Assembly (NCBI GenBank): GCA_034231615.1
Contig: CM067315.1
Location: forward strand, 11,121,915 to 11,185,914
Direction: 5' to 3'
Length of the DNA: 64,000 nucleotides
From: Meghimatium bilineatum
Taxonomy: Eukaryota > Mollusca > Gastropoda > Stylommatophora > Philomycidae
The notes beneath the pieces were generated by a model, which was not told the origin of the DNA, made no database searches, and was given only the letters and a program-made list of their open reading frames with translations. The translations under genes were made by a program, and so were the position numbers. This document shows, piece by piece, positions 31,780-41,539 of the stretch; position 1 is the first letter of the stretch, and every line of letters starts with the position of its first letter.

Positions 31780-32670
31780 ATGATACAAGTATTGATACAG
31801 AATCATGGGTAACTAGACAAAATATTCTCAGACAAAATATACCCAAGACAAAATATCCCCAAGACAAAATACAAAGGCAATATATAAAATATTTCATACA
31901 AACTGTAATAAACACTAATGAACAATATAGCTAGTAAATAATTATAATAAAATCTTCAAATGATATGAATTGTCTCATAAATGATAGACATGAAATTAAG
32001 TTCTACACAACATTCATGTTCAAAACACATGCTGTTTTTCAAGAAGTTGATAGGCTCTTCTGGATCTTACCTGTTCAACCATTGTTTTAATAGCATCATT
32101 GACATGTTGGTAAACTTTTCGTTTCTTTGTTGTTGGTTGACCAGTGGCAATCTGACTTCTCAAAAGTGCAGATGTATGTTGTTGTTGCTGTAACTTCCGG
32201 GCAAGTCGTGCTGCTGTTTTAAATGCATTGTGCATTATGATTACTTGTTATAAATAACAATGATTATGTCATGTGTATTGTTATTTGTATGATTTTAGCT
32301 TGTTTTGTGTGTATTATTTCATGTGAGCTTCAGATAATGAAAGTGTGTTAATTGTCGTGCAGTAAAACTTCATCACCTGTTTTGTAAGTACTATTTTCAT
32401 ACAGTTTTACTACAGTATTAACTTTTATTGATTGTCAAGATTTTCTAGTATAACTGGAATAGTTTTAAACCACAAACAACTTCTAGATCAACCCAGCCTA
32501 AGGAAATGGGTACCAGATTTTCTGGGAAAGAAACGCCAAGCATGATTCTGACCACATCCCTATGTACGCAATTTACGGGCAAAAATGTGGGCACAACGTA
32601 AAATTCCCCTAAAATGCCTCAGTGATATGGAATGTTACCTTTGAAAAAATGTTTATGTAATCTTGTCTTT
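31780..32670. other. Intron sequence without recognised feature
   Basis: AT-rich. A short missing BAH1 exon (the GDxVxV strand) is expected between 31,079 and 32,703, but I could not identify it. Confidence 0.4.
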
Positions 32671-32702
32671 CACCAGATAACCAAGGGAGATCTCACCTGC
32701 AG

Positions 32703-32892
32703 ACCCAACTCAGCCGTTCTACATTGCTCAAGTTCAGTACCTGTTTGAAGAAGGTGGCTGCAAGCAGGCACATGTCCACTGGTACTACAGAGGATGTGAA
32801 ACTGTCTTAGGAGAGGCATCTGATCCTCTGGAGCTATTTTTTGTCGACGAGTGCGATGACAATGAGCTTGTTGCAGTACACAGCAAGTGCAG
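32703..32892 (+). CDS. DNMT1: DNMT1 BAH1 exon
   Basis: PTQPFYIAQVQYLFEEGGCK, then HVHWYYRGCETVLGEASDPL and ELFFVDECDDNELVAVHSKC, follow human KPLYLARVTALWED...[25 protein letters not shown]. The acceptor is uncertain. CACCAG at 32,676 would put an in-frame TAA at 32,678, so CTGCAG at 32,702 is preferred. The donor TGCAG|GTATGG leaves in phase 2, although the next exon needs phase 0. Both junctions therefore break the frame. Confidence 0.85.
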
Positions 32893-33199
32893 GTATGGTT
32901 TGTTTTGTCTTGGCAACTGTAGGAATTATGATTCAGTCTTCTCGTGTGTTCATTGTTTTTCAGCATTCATTCGCAACCTCCTGCATGTTAGAGCAACCTC
33001 TTGCATGTTAGAGCAACCTCCTGCATGTTAGCAGAATATAGCCTGGAGAACAGAATATGTTGTAGCATGATTTTCAGGTTGCAAAAGGGAAGTCTGTTCA
33101 AGGATGGGAGCCCCTAGCACCAAATTACCATGCTTAAGTTACAAGTCTCATTCTTCTAGCTGCAAACTAGAATGGAATGTCCATTCTAAAATTTCTTCT

Positions 33200-33345
33200 A
33201 TTTAGTAGTCTTGAGAATGGAATGCATTATGGTACAGTTTATAGTTCAGCTGCAATATCTGCACCTTTCATCGTAACACATTTAACTTCATCTTGATTTT
33301 TGGGTCACCTTGACCTACCATGGAAAGAGAAGAGTTGAGATTGGG
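33200..33345 (-). mobile_element. SINE family A fragment, minus strand
   Basis: GAGAATGGAATGCATTATGG through TTTTGGGTCACCTTGACC. Confidence 0.65.
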
Positions 33346-33389
33346 TTGTGCCATTCTATATCTCAAAGAGATCAACAAACTGTGCTGAG

Positions 33390-33545
33390 GTCTTCTTCTT
33401 CAGAGTTCATTCTCAAACTCCCACTGGATCTCTCTTGTAGCAGGACAATGGTCCAACTAAATTTCCAACAGCATGTTGTCCAGAAAATGGAAATGTGTTG
33501 TCATCATTTGCGCCAATGGTGCGACACATCCGTCTTCAGTGGTAT
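33390..33545 (-). mobile_element. SINE family B copy, minus strand
   Basis: TCTTCTTCTTCAGAGTTCAT to GACACATCCGTCTTCAGTG. Confidence 0.85.
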
Positions 33546-33732
33546 GCTGAGGTCTAATGTGCCAAACTGTAAGCTATGCTGAGGTCTAATGTGCCAAGCT
33601 GTAAGCTATAACGAGGTCTAATGTGTCAAACTGTAAGCTATGCTGAGATCTAATGTGCCAAGCTGTAAGCTATGCTGAGGTCTAATGTGCCAAGCTGTAA
33701 GCTATGTCGAGGTCTAATGTGTCAAGCTGAAA
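33540..33732. repeat. ~32-bp tandem repeat, about six copies
   Basis: TATGCTGAGGTCTAATGTGC then CAAGCTGTAAGC. It looks amplified from the end of a family A SINE, since GTGTCA(G)..CTGAAAGG follows. Confidence 0.9.
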
Positions 33733-33824
33733 GGACTGCATCCATGTAACCAAGAAGAGTGAAAACAATGAATAAACTTTTTTTTGGTTACTTTCTATAA
33801 AAATACATTATTCTTCTGTTCTAG

Positions 33825-34082
33825 GTCATCCAGAAAGTTGTTCCTGAAGACTGGAATATGAAAGGTGGCATTGACAACCCAGATGAAGACAATGTCATTT
33901 CTGAGGATGATGGCAAGACATTCTATTTTCAGAAGTTTTATGAACCCAATTTTGGCAGGATTGAGGATCCTCCTGATATAGAGGTTCTTTCGGACAGTGA
34001 GAACCAGAATTGCTGCATTAGCTGTCAGAGGTTGGAGAAGAAGAGATTGCTAGAGGAGACAGTCCTAGAGGAAGTTACTCGA
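33825..34082 (+). CDS. DNMT1: DNMT1 exon: end of BAH1
   Basis: The acceptor TTCTTCTGTTCTAG and donor ACTCGA|GTAAGT. VIQKVVPEDWNMKGGIDNPD, EDDGKTFYFQKFYEPNFGRI and NCCISCQRLEKKRLLEE match human [35 protein letters not shown] and KFCVSCARLAEMRQKE. It requires phase 0 entry and leaves in phase 0. Confidence 0.95.
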
Positions 34083-34266
34083 GTAAGTAGTGGATAATTT
34101 GACCTTTTCCGACATTATAACAAAAAGTAAAGTTTAAAAATAAACTAAATGTAGATTAGGCTCTATAAGCAAGCATTATTTGTTTATAATCTCATTATGA
34201 TTTTAGTATTCTTGAATACATTTATTTGTAAACTGTGGTTTAATACTTCATTCTTGATTAGGAACC

Positions 34267-34417
34267 CCCGCCGAAGACGGATGTGTCGGGCTATTGGCGC
34301 AAATAAAACGGCGACACAACTCATTTCCATTTTCTGGACTACATCCTGCTGGAAATCTAGCAGGACCATGATCCAGCTAGATCCAGTTGGAGTTTGAGAA
34401 TGAACGCAGAAGAAGAA
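34267..34417 (+). mobile_element. SINE family B copy with exact 11-bp duplication
   Basis: GATTAGGAACC lies at 34,256-34,266 and 34,418-34,428. The body is CCGCCGAAGACGGATGTGTC to GAACGCAGAAGAA. Best example of a B insertion boundary in the window. Confidence 0.92.
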
Positions 34418-34498
34418 GATTAGGAACCAACATCATGCATGTGGGGACATTCCCATAAAGGCTTAGATTGCTGGTTCAATCATTAATGTACTTCTTTG

Positions 34499-34712
34499 TC
34501 AGCGTTCATTCTCAAACTCCCGCTGGTTCTCTCCTCTAGCAGGACCATGGCTCTATTAGATTTCCAGCAGGATGTAGTCCAGAGAATGGTAATGCGCTGT
34601 GTCACCGTTTTATTTGCATCACAAGTAAATTCAAGTAGGAAATTCAATTCCCATCAACTTTAAGAATTATTTGCGTCAGTAACCTGACACATCCATCTTC
34701 AGCGGGATCATC
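34499..34712 (-). mobile_element. SINE family B copy, minus strand, with a ~55-bp internal insert
   Basis: CAGCGTTCATTCTCAAACTC to CATCCATCTTCAGCGGGATC. Around 34,620-34,675 unrelated sequence separates two parts of the B body. Confidence 0.75.
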
Positions 34713-34874
34713 CATCTAAGGGTGTATACGCTGCGTACCAGTCAGTTTGTTGTTGTCAGCGAGAATGTACTATCTTCCCTCTCCCTTTGTCACTCCCGTT
34801 TCTATTATTTTATGGGAGCATGAACAGTCTCTTTGTGTCTAATCACTCATTGTCTAACATTGTTAAAGATTACT

Positions 34875-35085
34875 ACTGTGGTTCACCTAGCCACCAGGAA
34901 ATAGGGTACCAGGACTAATGCTCTGGGGAATCGAGAAATGGCACCATCGCTACTGAGCAAGTGTGGTAGGTGATGCTAGTCAGGTGGTTTCTGATCAACC
35001 AATGATTAGCCTGCTGAGCACTTATGGGAAGCCCCGTCCTATGTTGCTGGTTCATAACTCATGTTACTTTTACGTTTACTTTAGG
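34875..35085 (+). mobile_element. Dispersed repeat C
   Basis: CACCAGGAAATAGGGTACCA through GGTGGTTTCTGATCAACCA to GGTTCATAACTCATGTTAC. Related copies are at 50,960-51,130 and 58,300-58,670. Confidence 0.7.
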
Positions 35086-35179
35086 TTGCAGTTTTAAATC
35101 TGACTATGACATGTTCTTTACAAAGTGAATTTTTATCAAAGATTACTGGTGATTAGCATTTGAGCTACAGAGTTAAGTG

Positions 35180-35835
35180 CTATGAATGGTACTGTCTACA
35201 GATGGTGTTCTACTTCGGTGAACGAAATGACTGAAAGTATATTTATTCAGCAGAAATCGGATAATGGCAACACATTTGTTGAAAGGAATGGAGGGAAATG
35301 TACTGGGAAACCAGTACAAAGGGCTTATCATTGCTCTCATGCAGACCTAGGGGTAACAGATAACCAAAATATGGATTAGAAAGTCATCACATGTAGACGA
35401 GGCAAGTGTGTGAGAAATTAACAGGCCAAATCCCAGATTCTGAAGTTTTTTTGGCAAAGTAGCACCTTGTCTAGGAAGGTATATCAACCCTGAGTCAATT
35501 CAACTGTCACATTGTCCAACACGACTCAAACAGAAATCTAGGTCTAGGCCTAGGGACACAAAGGGAGGTAATGGAATGGTCTTCCTACACAAGGGATAAC
35601 TCGCTGGTTGCGAAGTGCCTAGTCAGAAGAAAGATGCATGTTGGGTGACCCAGGCAAATTATCAGCTCGTCTAGTGACATATACCCCTCTAGGCTCCTTC
35701 AATAGGCACTTGTATTAAGCCGAAAGCTTAAGTCTCCTGGGTATGAAAGAAAGCTAAAAAACCACCCCACTACACATAGGAAGTAGGAGCTAATTGCTCG
35801 CAATTCCTGGGGTTATTGACAAACAAAACAAACAA
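35180..35835 (+). repeat. Possible LINE 5' region
   Basis: It contains GGTAACAGATAACCAAAATA, recalling AGCAGATAACCAAGACC at the window start, and ends AAACAAAACAAACAAACA like the 5' regions near 1,250 and 61,180. No ORF2 follows. Confidence 0.35.
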
Positions 35836-36016
35836 ACATAGGCAGAGTCAGGAGTGTGTTTATTCCGTGATGGGTTAGAACCAGAAGCATACATACTCTA
35901 AGTCATTTGCCAGGGATACTGAGCACATGCATGCATTAAATGCGGAGACGTCTTTCATAACCAATTGTGCGTTGTTGACATCTTAGCATCTATTTTAATT
36001 ATTCTGTTTGTTGCAG

Positions 36017-36172
36017 GCAGACGGTGGATCGTCCAGCTGTCTGTATTACACAAGTGTCAGAACCAATGGTCTAGAATATTCTATAGGTGATTGTTGTTAC
36101 ATTGATCCGGCGGGGTATGGGTTCAAGATAGTACACGAGAAGATCTCAACTGCAAGAAAATCACAGTCCAAA
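36017..36172 (+). CDS. DNMT1: DNMT1 exon: start of BAH2
   Basis: The acceptor TTTGTTGCAG and donor TCCAAA|GTAAGT. SSCLYYTSVRTNGLEYSIGD and CCYIDPAGYGFKI match human RVLYYSATKNGILYRVGD and VYLPPEAFTFNI. Phase 0 at both ends. Confidence 0.95.
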
Positions 36173-36238
36173 GTAAGTCCAGGCATTTACTGGTAGATAC
36201 AATAAATTGTTATTAACACTATCTCTGTAGGTCTCTTT

Positions 36239-36629
36239 ATCTCTAATACCAGCTATTTACACCCACTAACTGCTGATAAATCCTGCCTCTATTATCTGCT
36301 ATTTACACCCACTAACTGCTGATAAATCCTGCCTCTAATACCAGCTATTTACACCCACTAACTGCTGATAAATCCTGCCTCTAATACCAGCTATTTACAC
36401 CCACTAACTGCTGATAAATCCTGCCTCTAATACCAGCTATTTACACCCACTAACTGCTGATAAATCCTGCCTCTAATACCAGCTATTTACACCCACTAAC
36501 TGCTGATAAATCCTGCCTCTAATACCAGCTATTTACACCCACTAACTGCTGATAAATCCTGCCTCTAATATCAGCTATTTACACCCACTAACTGCTGATA
36601 AATCCTGCCTCTATTATCAGCTATTTGGG
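36239..36629. repeat. 46-bp tandem repeat, about 8.5 copies
   Basis: CCTCTAATACCAGCTATTTA then CACCCACTAACTGCTGATAA then ATCCTG. Copies are nearly identical. It starts shortly after the donor of the BAH2 exon. Confidence 0.95.
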
Positions 36630-36689
36630 CCCACATTACATTCTTAATTTTAGTGACTTTGAAAAGTGAGTTGTCAGTGCATAGCCAGG

Positions 36690-36830
36690 GTCTGAGAACG
36701 GAGCAAAGAATAGCTACACTATTGCTTGCCAAGCATGTTATAACAGGCAACTAAGGAAATTTTGAGGTAAAGTTGGCTATCCCATATAAGGTCAAAGTGA
36801 CCCAGAAGCCATGTATCAGGCAGAAAGTGT
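36690..36830 (+). mobile_element. SINE family A fragment
   Basis: GGGTCTGAGAACGGAGCAAA to AGAAGCCATGTATCAGGC. Confidence 0.6.
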
Positions 36831-37039
36831 TTTCCTTATTCTTCTACATATCTACATCTCAAAGACATTAATTCTGTCTTCTAATTGTTTATTGTCCATG
36901 TTTTTGAGCCATACATTTATAGAATAGATGTAACACTTTATAATTCTCTTTTTTAGCTTGTTTGTAATTTGTTTAGATGTTAATATTTTCCTCATTTCAT
37001 TGAAATCACTTTTCTGCTTATTAAGCACATTTTAAAAAT

Positions 37040-37160
37040 TGCAACTTTGATGAAATATGGTTTTATTTTCTGAAATTGTTTCAAATTTGATGAAATATGG
37101 TTTTATTTTCTAAATTATTTTCTAATTTGTTGAAATATGGATTTATTTTCTGAAATTGTT
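37040..37160. repeat. ~38-bp repeat, three copies
   Basis: TTTGATGAAATATGGTTTTA then TTTTCTGAAATTGTT recurs, ending just before the acceptor of the next exon. Confidence 0.85.
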
Positions 37161-37167
37161 GATGCAG

Positions 37168-37347
37168 GTTGATAAAGATGTTTGTTTACCCAGAGGCCTA
37201 TCGCAAGTCGGAATACGTGAAAGGGTCAAATGACAAGTGCCCAGAACCGTTTCTTGTTGCCAGGATTATGGAAATCTTTACCAAAAAAGTCTCAGGAAAA
37301 CAACCTGAACTTTCTGAGGTCACGGTGAAGGTCAATAAATTTTACAG
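37168..37347 (+). CDS. DNMT1: DNMT1 BAH2 exon with 5' frameshift
   Basis: The acceptor TTGATGCAG. In the phase inherited from the previous exon it reads VDKDVCLPRGLSQ and stops. After a 1-nt shift near 37,180 it reads FVYPEAYRKSEYVKGSND, CPEPFLVARIMEIF and VTVKVNKFYR, matching human LYPEHYRKYSDYIKGSN, PEPYRIGRIKEIF and IKIRVNKFYR. The donor TTTACAG|GTCAGT leaves in phase 2. Confidence 0.93.
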
Positions 37348-37918
37348 GTCAGTTTTTTTATGTGGTGTTATTTATATGAGAATTTATATGGCAAATAAAT
37401 AAACAGGATAGTGGCAACATTGGAGACAACAGAGAATATGGAATGCCGAGAGTAATTTGGACAGCTAGAAAAACTAACGAGGATGTTCTAAATGTGAGAT
37501 TAGGGGTTATTTAATAATAGAAAAAGACAATATTTGTTTATTGTGGTTACATTATGAGACAGGGAGGTCTGGAGAAGAGTAACAACAGGCATGATAGAAG
37601 GTCAGATAGATTGACAGAGAAAATATTCATTTGACATCGTGGAGTGGCAAAAAAACAACTACTATCCTGATAAGTTATACTGAATATAAACAGTTGTGGA
37701 GATCTGTGATCACCTATGTCAGTCTGCATGACACTTGATGATGATATGACACAGATTCACATGTAGGTCTCCGGTGTCCTACCAGACAAAAATTCCATCC
37801 AATAACAAACCACTAATAGAGAGATTTTCTCCTTGTGAAAAGAACACACTGGTTTCTTTTTAACAAAGCAAGTCCTAAACTGGAACCAGTTTATGCTTAC
37901 TCACTTCTGACTTAGAGT

Positions 37919-38110
37919 AAACAACTAAGAGTGTGTGTTTTTTTTGACTGAATAGATCCTTCAGGTAGCAACTTTACACATAATTATAAGAGTGGGTGTT
38001 TTTTTTTGACTGAATAGATCCTACACAGACCTGGTAGCAACTTTACGCATAATTATAAGAGTGGGTATTTTTTTTTGACTGAATAGATCCGTAGGTAGAA
38101 ATTATACACA
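37919..38110. repeat. ~67-bp repeat, three copies
   Basis: AAGAGTG(T/G)GTGTTTTTTTTG then ACTGAATAGATCC and a GTAG(C/A)AA-type end. Confidence 0.85.
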
Positions 38111-38195
38111 TAATATTATAAGAATGTTTATAGGGAAATTCATCACTATATTTCTGTTTAACTTTCTAATAAATGTGTAATCATTTGTTCCTCAG

Positions 38196-38461
38196 AATTG
38201 AGAACACACATAAGGGGTCACAGTCTGTCTTATCACACCGACCTCAATGCCTTGTTTTGGAGTGATGAGGAGACCACTCTGGGTTTCTCGCATATCCGTG
38301 GAAAATGTACAGTTGTTTACAGAGAGAACTTGACAGAAGATGTTGACAGTTACTTCATTGGAGGGACTGACCGCTTCTATTTTGCGGAGTCTTACAGTGC
38401 AGACACTCGACAATTTGATGACCCTCCAGCAAAGGCTCGGCTCATGGGCAATACTGGGAAG
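38196..38461 (+). CDS. DNMT1: DNMT1 exon: end of BAH2, internal frameshift
   Basis: The acceptor TTTGTTCCTCAG. The phase from the previous exon gives (R)IENTHKGSQS, as in human RPENTHKST. One base later the homology resumes as SYHTDLNALFWSDEE, GFSHIRGKCTVVYRENL and GGTDRFYFAESYSADTRQFD, so a 1-nt insertion lies near 38,226-38,232. The donor GGGAAG|GTAAGA leaves in phase 0. Confidence 0.94.
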
Positions 38462-38520
38462 GTAAGATGCTCTAAAATTCTTCATATTAAATTAAATTTT
38501 GTCAGATTTTATCTTTCATA

Positions 38521-38783
38521 TCTTCTTCTGTGTTCGTTCTCAAACTCCCTTCAGGTCAGCAGGCTGTAATCTGGAGAACGGAGTGTGTTGCATCATGGTT
38601 TAGAGCTTAGCTGCGATATTTGTACCTTTTGGTCTGGCACATCCAATTTCAGCATGGTTTTTGGGTCACTTTAACCCCATATGGGATGGGACAACCAACT
38701 CCCAAAAGCTCCAACTCTTACTCATGACAGAAAAAGTATTGCTATTCTTTGCTGCCCTTTCAGACCTTGGCAACATGCGGGTA
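38521..38783 (-). mobile_element. SINE family A copy, minus strand
   Basis: TCTTCTTCTGTGTTCGTTCT to CCTTGGCAACATGCGGGT. Confidence 0.85.
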
Positions 38784-38799
38784 AAATATTTCATTTGGC

Positions 38800-39450
38800 T
38801 TATTTCTATTTATACTGCTTGTTAATCCTGGATTACTACAGTCCATGTGTTTCTATTTTGTCAGATTACTTCTGACATCTTGTGAATCTTACTAACTCCA
38901 GAAACAGAAAACCTAGTGCTGATATGAGAACATTTTTTTTATAAACCTGGGGATGTTTACCAAACAGATTCTACATATGTACAAACTGCAGCAAAACTGA
39001 AATCCAGAAAGGAAAAAAAACTTGGAACAGGGCAATGAAGTTTTGTTAGTAACACACATAAGTTAGTTACACAATGACTAGTAACACACATAAATCAACA
39101 TTTTGACAAAAAGGCCTTCATCAAGAACACATTAATAACATAATATAAGTTAGAGCGGCACCATTGAAATTGATGTTATTTTGAACATCAGTGGTGCCGT
39201 TCCTTGCTCGTCATATTATGTTGTGAATGTGTTTTTGTATAAAGATCTTTTATTGATTCATATTGTCAGTTTGTGTTTTATTATGTACGTTACCAGTGAT
39301 TAACAAAACTTCATTAACTTGTTTAAAGTTGCGTCTGTCTGATTCTATATAGAAGAGTCCCTCAATGGATACAGAATATGTGAGAAAGTTGAGAGGTGGC
39401 CTGAAAGAGTTTAAGACTGCAAAATAAATTATCATAATCGCCTGCTACAT
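38800..39450. other. Intron sequence without recognised feature
   Basis: No exon or repeat family recognised. Confidence 0.4.
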
Positions 39451-39454
39451 CCTT

Positions 39455-40778
39455 AGACTATAATGATTGGATCACTGGTAATTCAATGATTGGATCGGTG
39501 GTAATTCAATAATTGGATCACTGGTAATTCAATGATTGGATCGGTGGTAATTCAATGATTGGATCTTTGGTAATTCAATGATTTGATTTGTGGTCATTCA
39601 ATGATTGGATCTGTGGTCATTCAATGATTGGATCTGTGGTCATTCAATGATTGGATCTGTGGTAATTCAATGATTGGATCTGTGGTCATTCAATGATTGG
39701 ATCAGTGGTAATTCATTGATCGGATCAGTGGTAATTCAATGATCGGATCACTGGTAATTCAATGATCGGATCACTGGTAATTCAATGATCGGATCACTGG
39801 TAATTCAATGATTGGATCTGTGGTAATTCAATGATCGGATCACTGGTAATTCAATGATTGGATCTGTGGTAATTCAATGATTGGATCTGTGGTAATTCAA
39901 TGATTGGATCTGTGGTCATTCAATGATTGTATCGGTGGTCATTCAATGATTGGATCACTGGTCATTCAATGATTGGATCTGTGGTCATTCAATGATTGGA
40001 TCTGTGGTCATTCAATGATTGGATCTGTGGTCATTCAATGATTGGATCGGTGGTCATTCAATGATTGGATCACTGGTCATTCAATGATTGGATCGGTGGT
40101 AATTCAATAATTGGATCACTGGTAATTCAATGATTGGATCGGTGGTAATTCAATGATTGGATCTTTGGTAATTCAATGATTTGATTTGTGGTCATTCAAT
40201 GATTGGATCTGTGGTCATTCAATGATTGGATCTGTGGTCATTCAATGATTGGATCTGTGGTAATTCAATGATTGGATCTGTGGTCATTCAATGATTGGAT
40301 CAGTGGTAATTCATTGATCGGATCAGTGGTAATTCAATGATCGGATCACTGGTAATTCAATGATCGGATCACTGTTAATTCAATGATCGGATCACTGGTA
40401 ATTCAATGATTGGATCTGTGGTAATTCAATGATCGGATCACTGGTAATTCAATGATTGGATCTGTGGTAATTCAATGATTGGATCTGTGGTAATTCAATG
40501 ATTGGATCTGTGGTCATTCAATGATTGTATCGGTGGTCATTCAATGATTGGATCACTGGTCATTCAATGATTGGATCTGTGGTCATTCAATGATTGGATC
40601 TGTGGTCATTCAATGATTGGATCTGTGGTCATTCAATGATTGGATCGGTGGTCATTCAATGATTGGATCACTGGTCATTCAATGATTGGATCACTGGCCA
40701 TTCAATGATTGGATCAGTGGTAATTCAATGATTGGATCAGTGGTAATTCAATGATTGGATCAGTGGTAATTCACTGAA
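39455..40778. repeat. 23-bp minisatellite with a 598-bp higher-order duplication
   Basis: The unit is GGTAATTCAATGATTGGATC plus ACT, CGG-, TGT- or AGT-type variants. The pattern of variants from about 39,483 to 40,080 repeats almost exactly from 40,081 to 40,678, an offset of 598 bp (26 units). Confidence 0.95.
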
Positions 40779-40799
40779 TGGAAAGATTGGAGAAGTTGT

Positions 40800-41070
40800 G
40801 CTCCTGTGTGTTCCTGGGCCCAAAAGGGGAGCAAAGAATAGCAACACTATTTATCTTCCATGCATGTCATAAGACAACTAAGGAAGTTATGGAATGGATT
40901 TTACTGTCCTATACTACATATGGTCAAAGTAACCCAGAAACCATACTCAAGCTGGTGTGTCAGGTCGAAAGGTGCAGATATTTGCAGCAAAACTGTAAAT
41001 CATGACACAAAACTATGTTCTCAGGACTGCACCCTGCTAATCTGAAGGAGTTTGAGAATGAACGCAGAAG
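40800..41070 (+). mobile_element. SINE family A copy at the edge of the 23-bp array
   Basis: GCTCCTGTGTGTTCCTGGGC to GAATGAACGCAGAAGAGC. The minisatellite phrase CAGTGGTAATTCA occurs on both sides, so it inserted into the array. A 3' fragment of the family follows at 41,185-41,265. Confidence 0.85.
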
Positions 41071-41365
41071 AGCAGTGGTAATTCAGTGATTGAAAAGATT
41101 TGATTACCTATTAGCGAAAGAAAGGATGAGAGCAGAAATGCCAGTCTCTAGCTGATAACCAAACTCAACTAATCGTCATAAGCTGCAAAACATAATACAA
41201 CGTTCTTCAATCTCCGGACTACATCCTGCTAATCTGTGGGAGCTTGGAAACGAATGCAAAAGACTACTCGTCATCAAGATTAAGAAAGATATTGTCATAA
41301 TTTCTCATGGTCGCAATAAGCAAACATAGTTATTGTTAACATTATTCTCTTTTCTTCTATTGTAG

Positions 41366-41492
41366 GGTAAGGGTAAAGGAAAAGGCAAGGGCAAAGGAAA
41401 GTCTAGTAAAGATGAGTTAGAACAGGAGAATTCTGTGAAACATTTTTCAGTACATCAGCTGCGAACACTGGATGTCTTTGCTGCGTGTGGAG
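41366..41492 (+). CDS. DNMT1: DNMT1 exon: (GK)n linker and catalytic motif I
   Basis: The acceptor TTCTATTGTAG and donor GGAG|GTACGT. GKGKGKGKGKGKSS is the conserved linker before the methyltransferase domain. HQLRTLDVFAACGG then matches human PKLRTLDVFSGCGG, motif I of C5 methyltransferases, which binds S-adenosylmethionine. The first Gly of F-x-G-x-G is Ala here. It enters in phase 0 and leaves in phase 1. No later catalytic motif is found downstream. Confidence 0.95.
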
Positions 41493-41539
41493 GTACGTGT
41501 CTCACGTTTTCAAACATATTCATTACTTTCATATCGCAA

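Larger units (their letters stand above)
10708..41492 (+). pseudogene. DNMT1: DNMT1 (DNA cytosine-5 methyltransferase 1), disrupted and lacking its catalytic domain
   Basis: At least 17 exons follow the DNMT1 order: N-terminal segment, PIP box, RFTS domain, acidic linker, BAH1, BAH2, (GK)n linker and catalytic motif I. DNMT1 copies methylation onto hemimethylated DNA at replication forks in the nucleus. The copy is damaged. A 4.4-kb LINE lies inside one exon. The CXXC finger is absent, with incompatible phases at that junction. A phase break lies at each side of exon 32703-32892, and frameshifts lie near 37,180 and within 38196-38461. Motif I reads DVFAACGG in place of a G-containing form, and motifs IV-X do not occur downstream. 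The same window keeps a 1295-codon LINE ORF open, so poor sequence quality alone is an unlikely cause. I infer a decaying duplicate or a rearranged locus. A real gene spoiled by local assembly errors remains possible. Confidence 0.7.
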
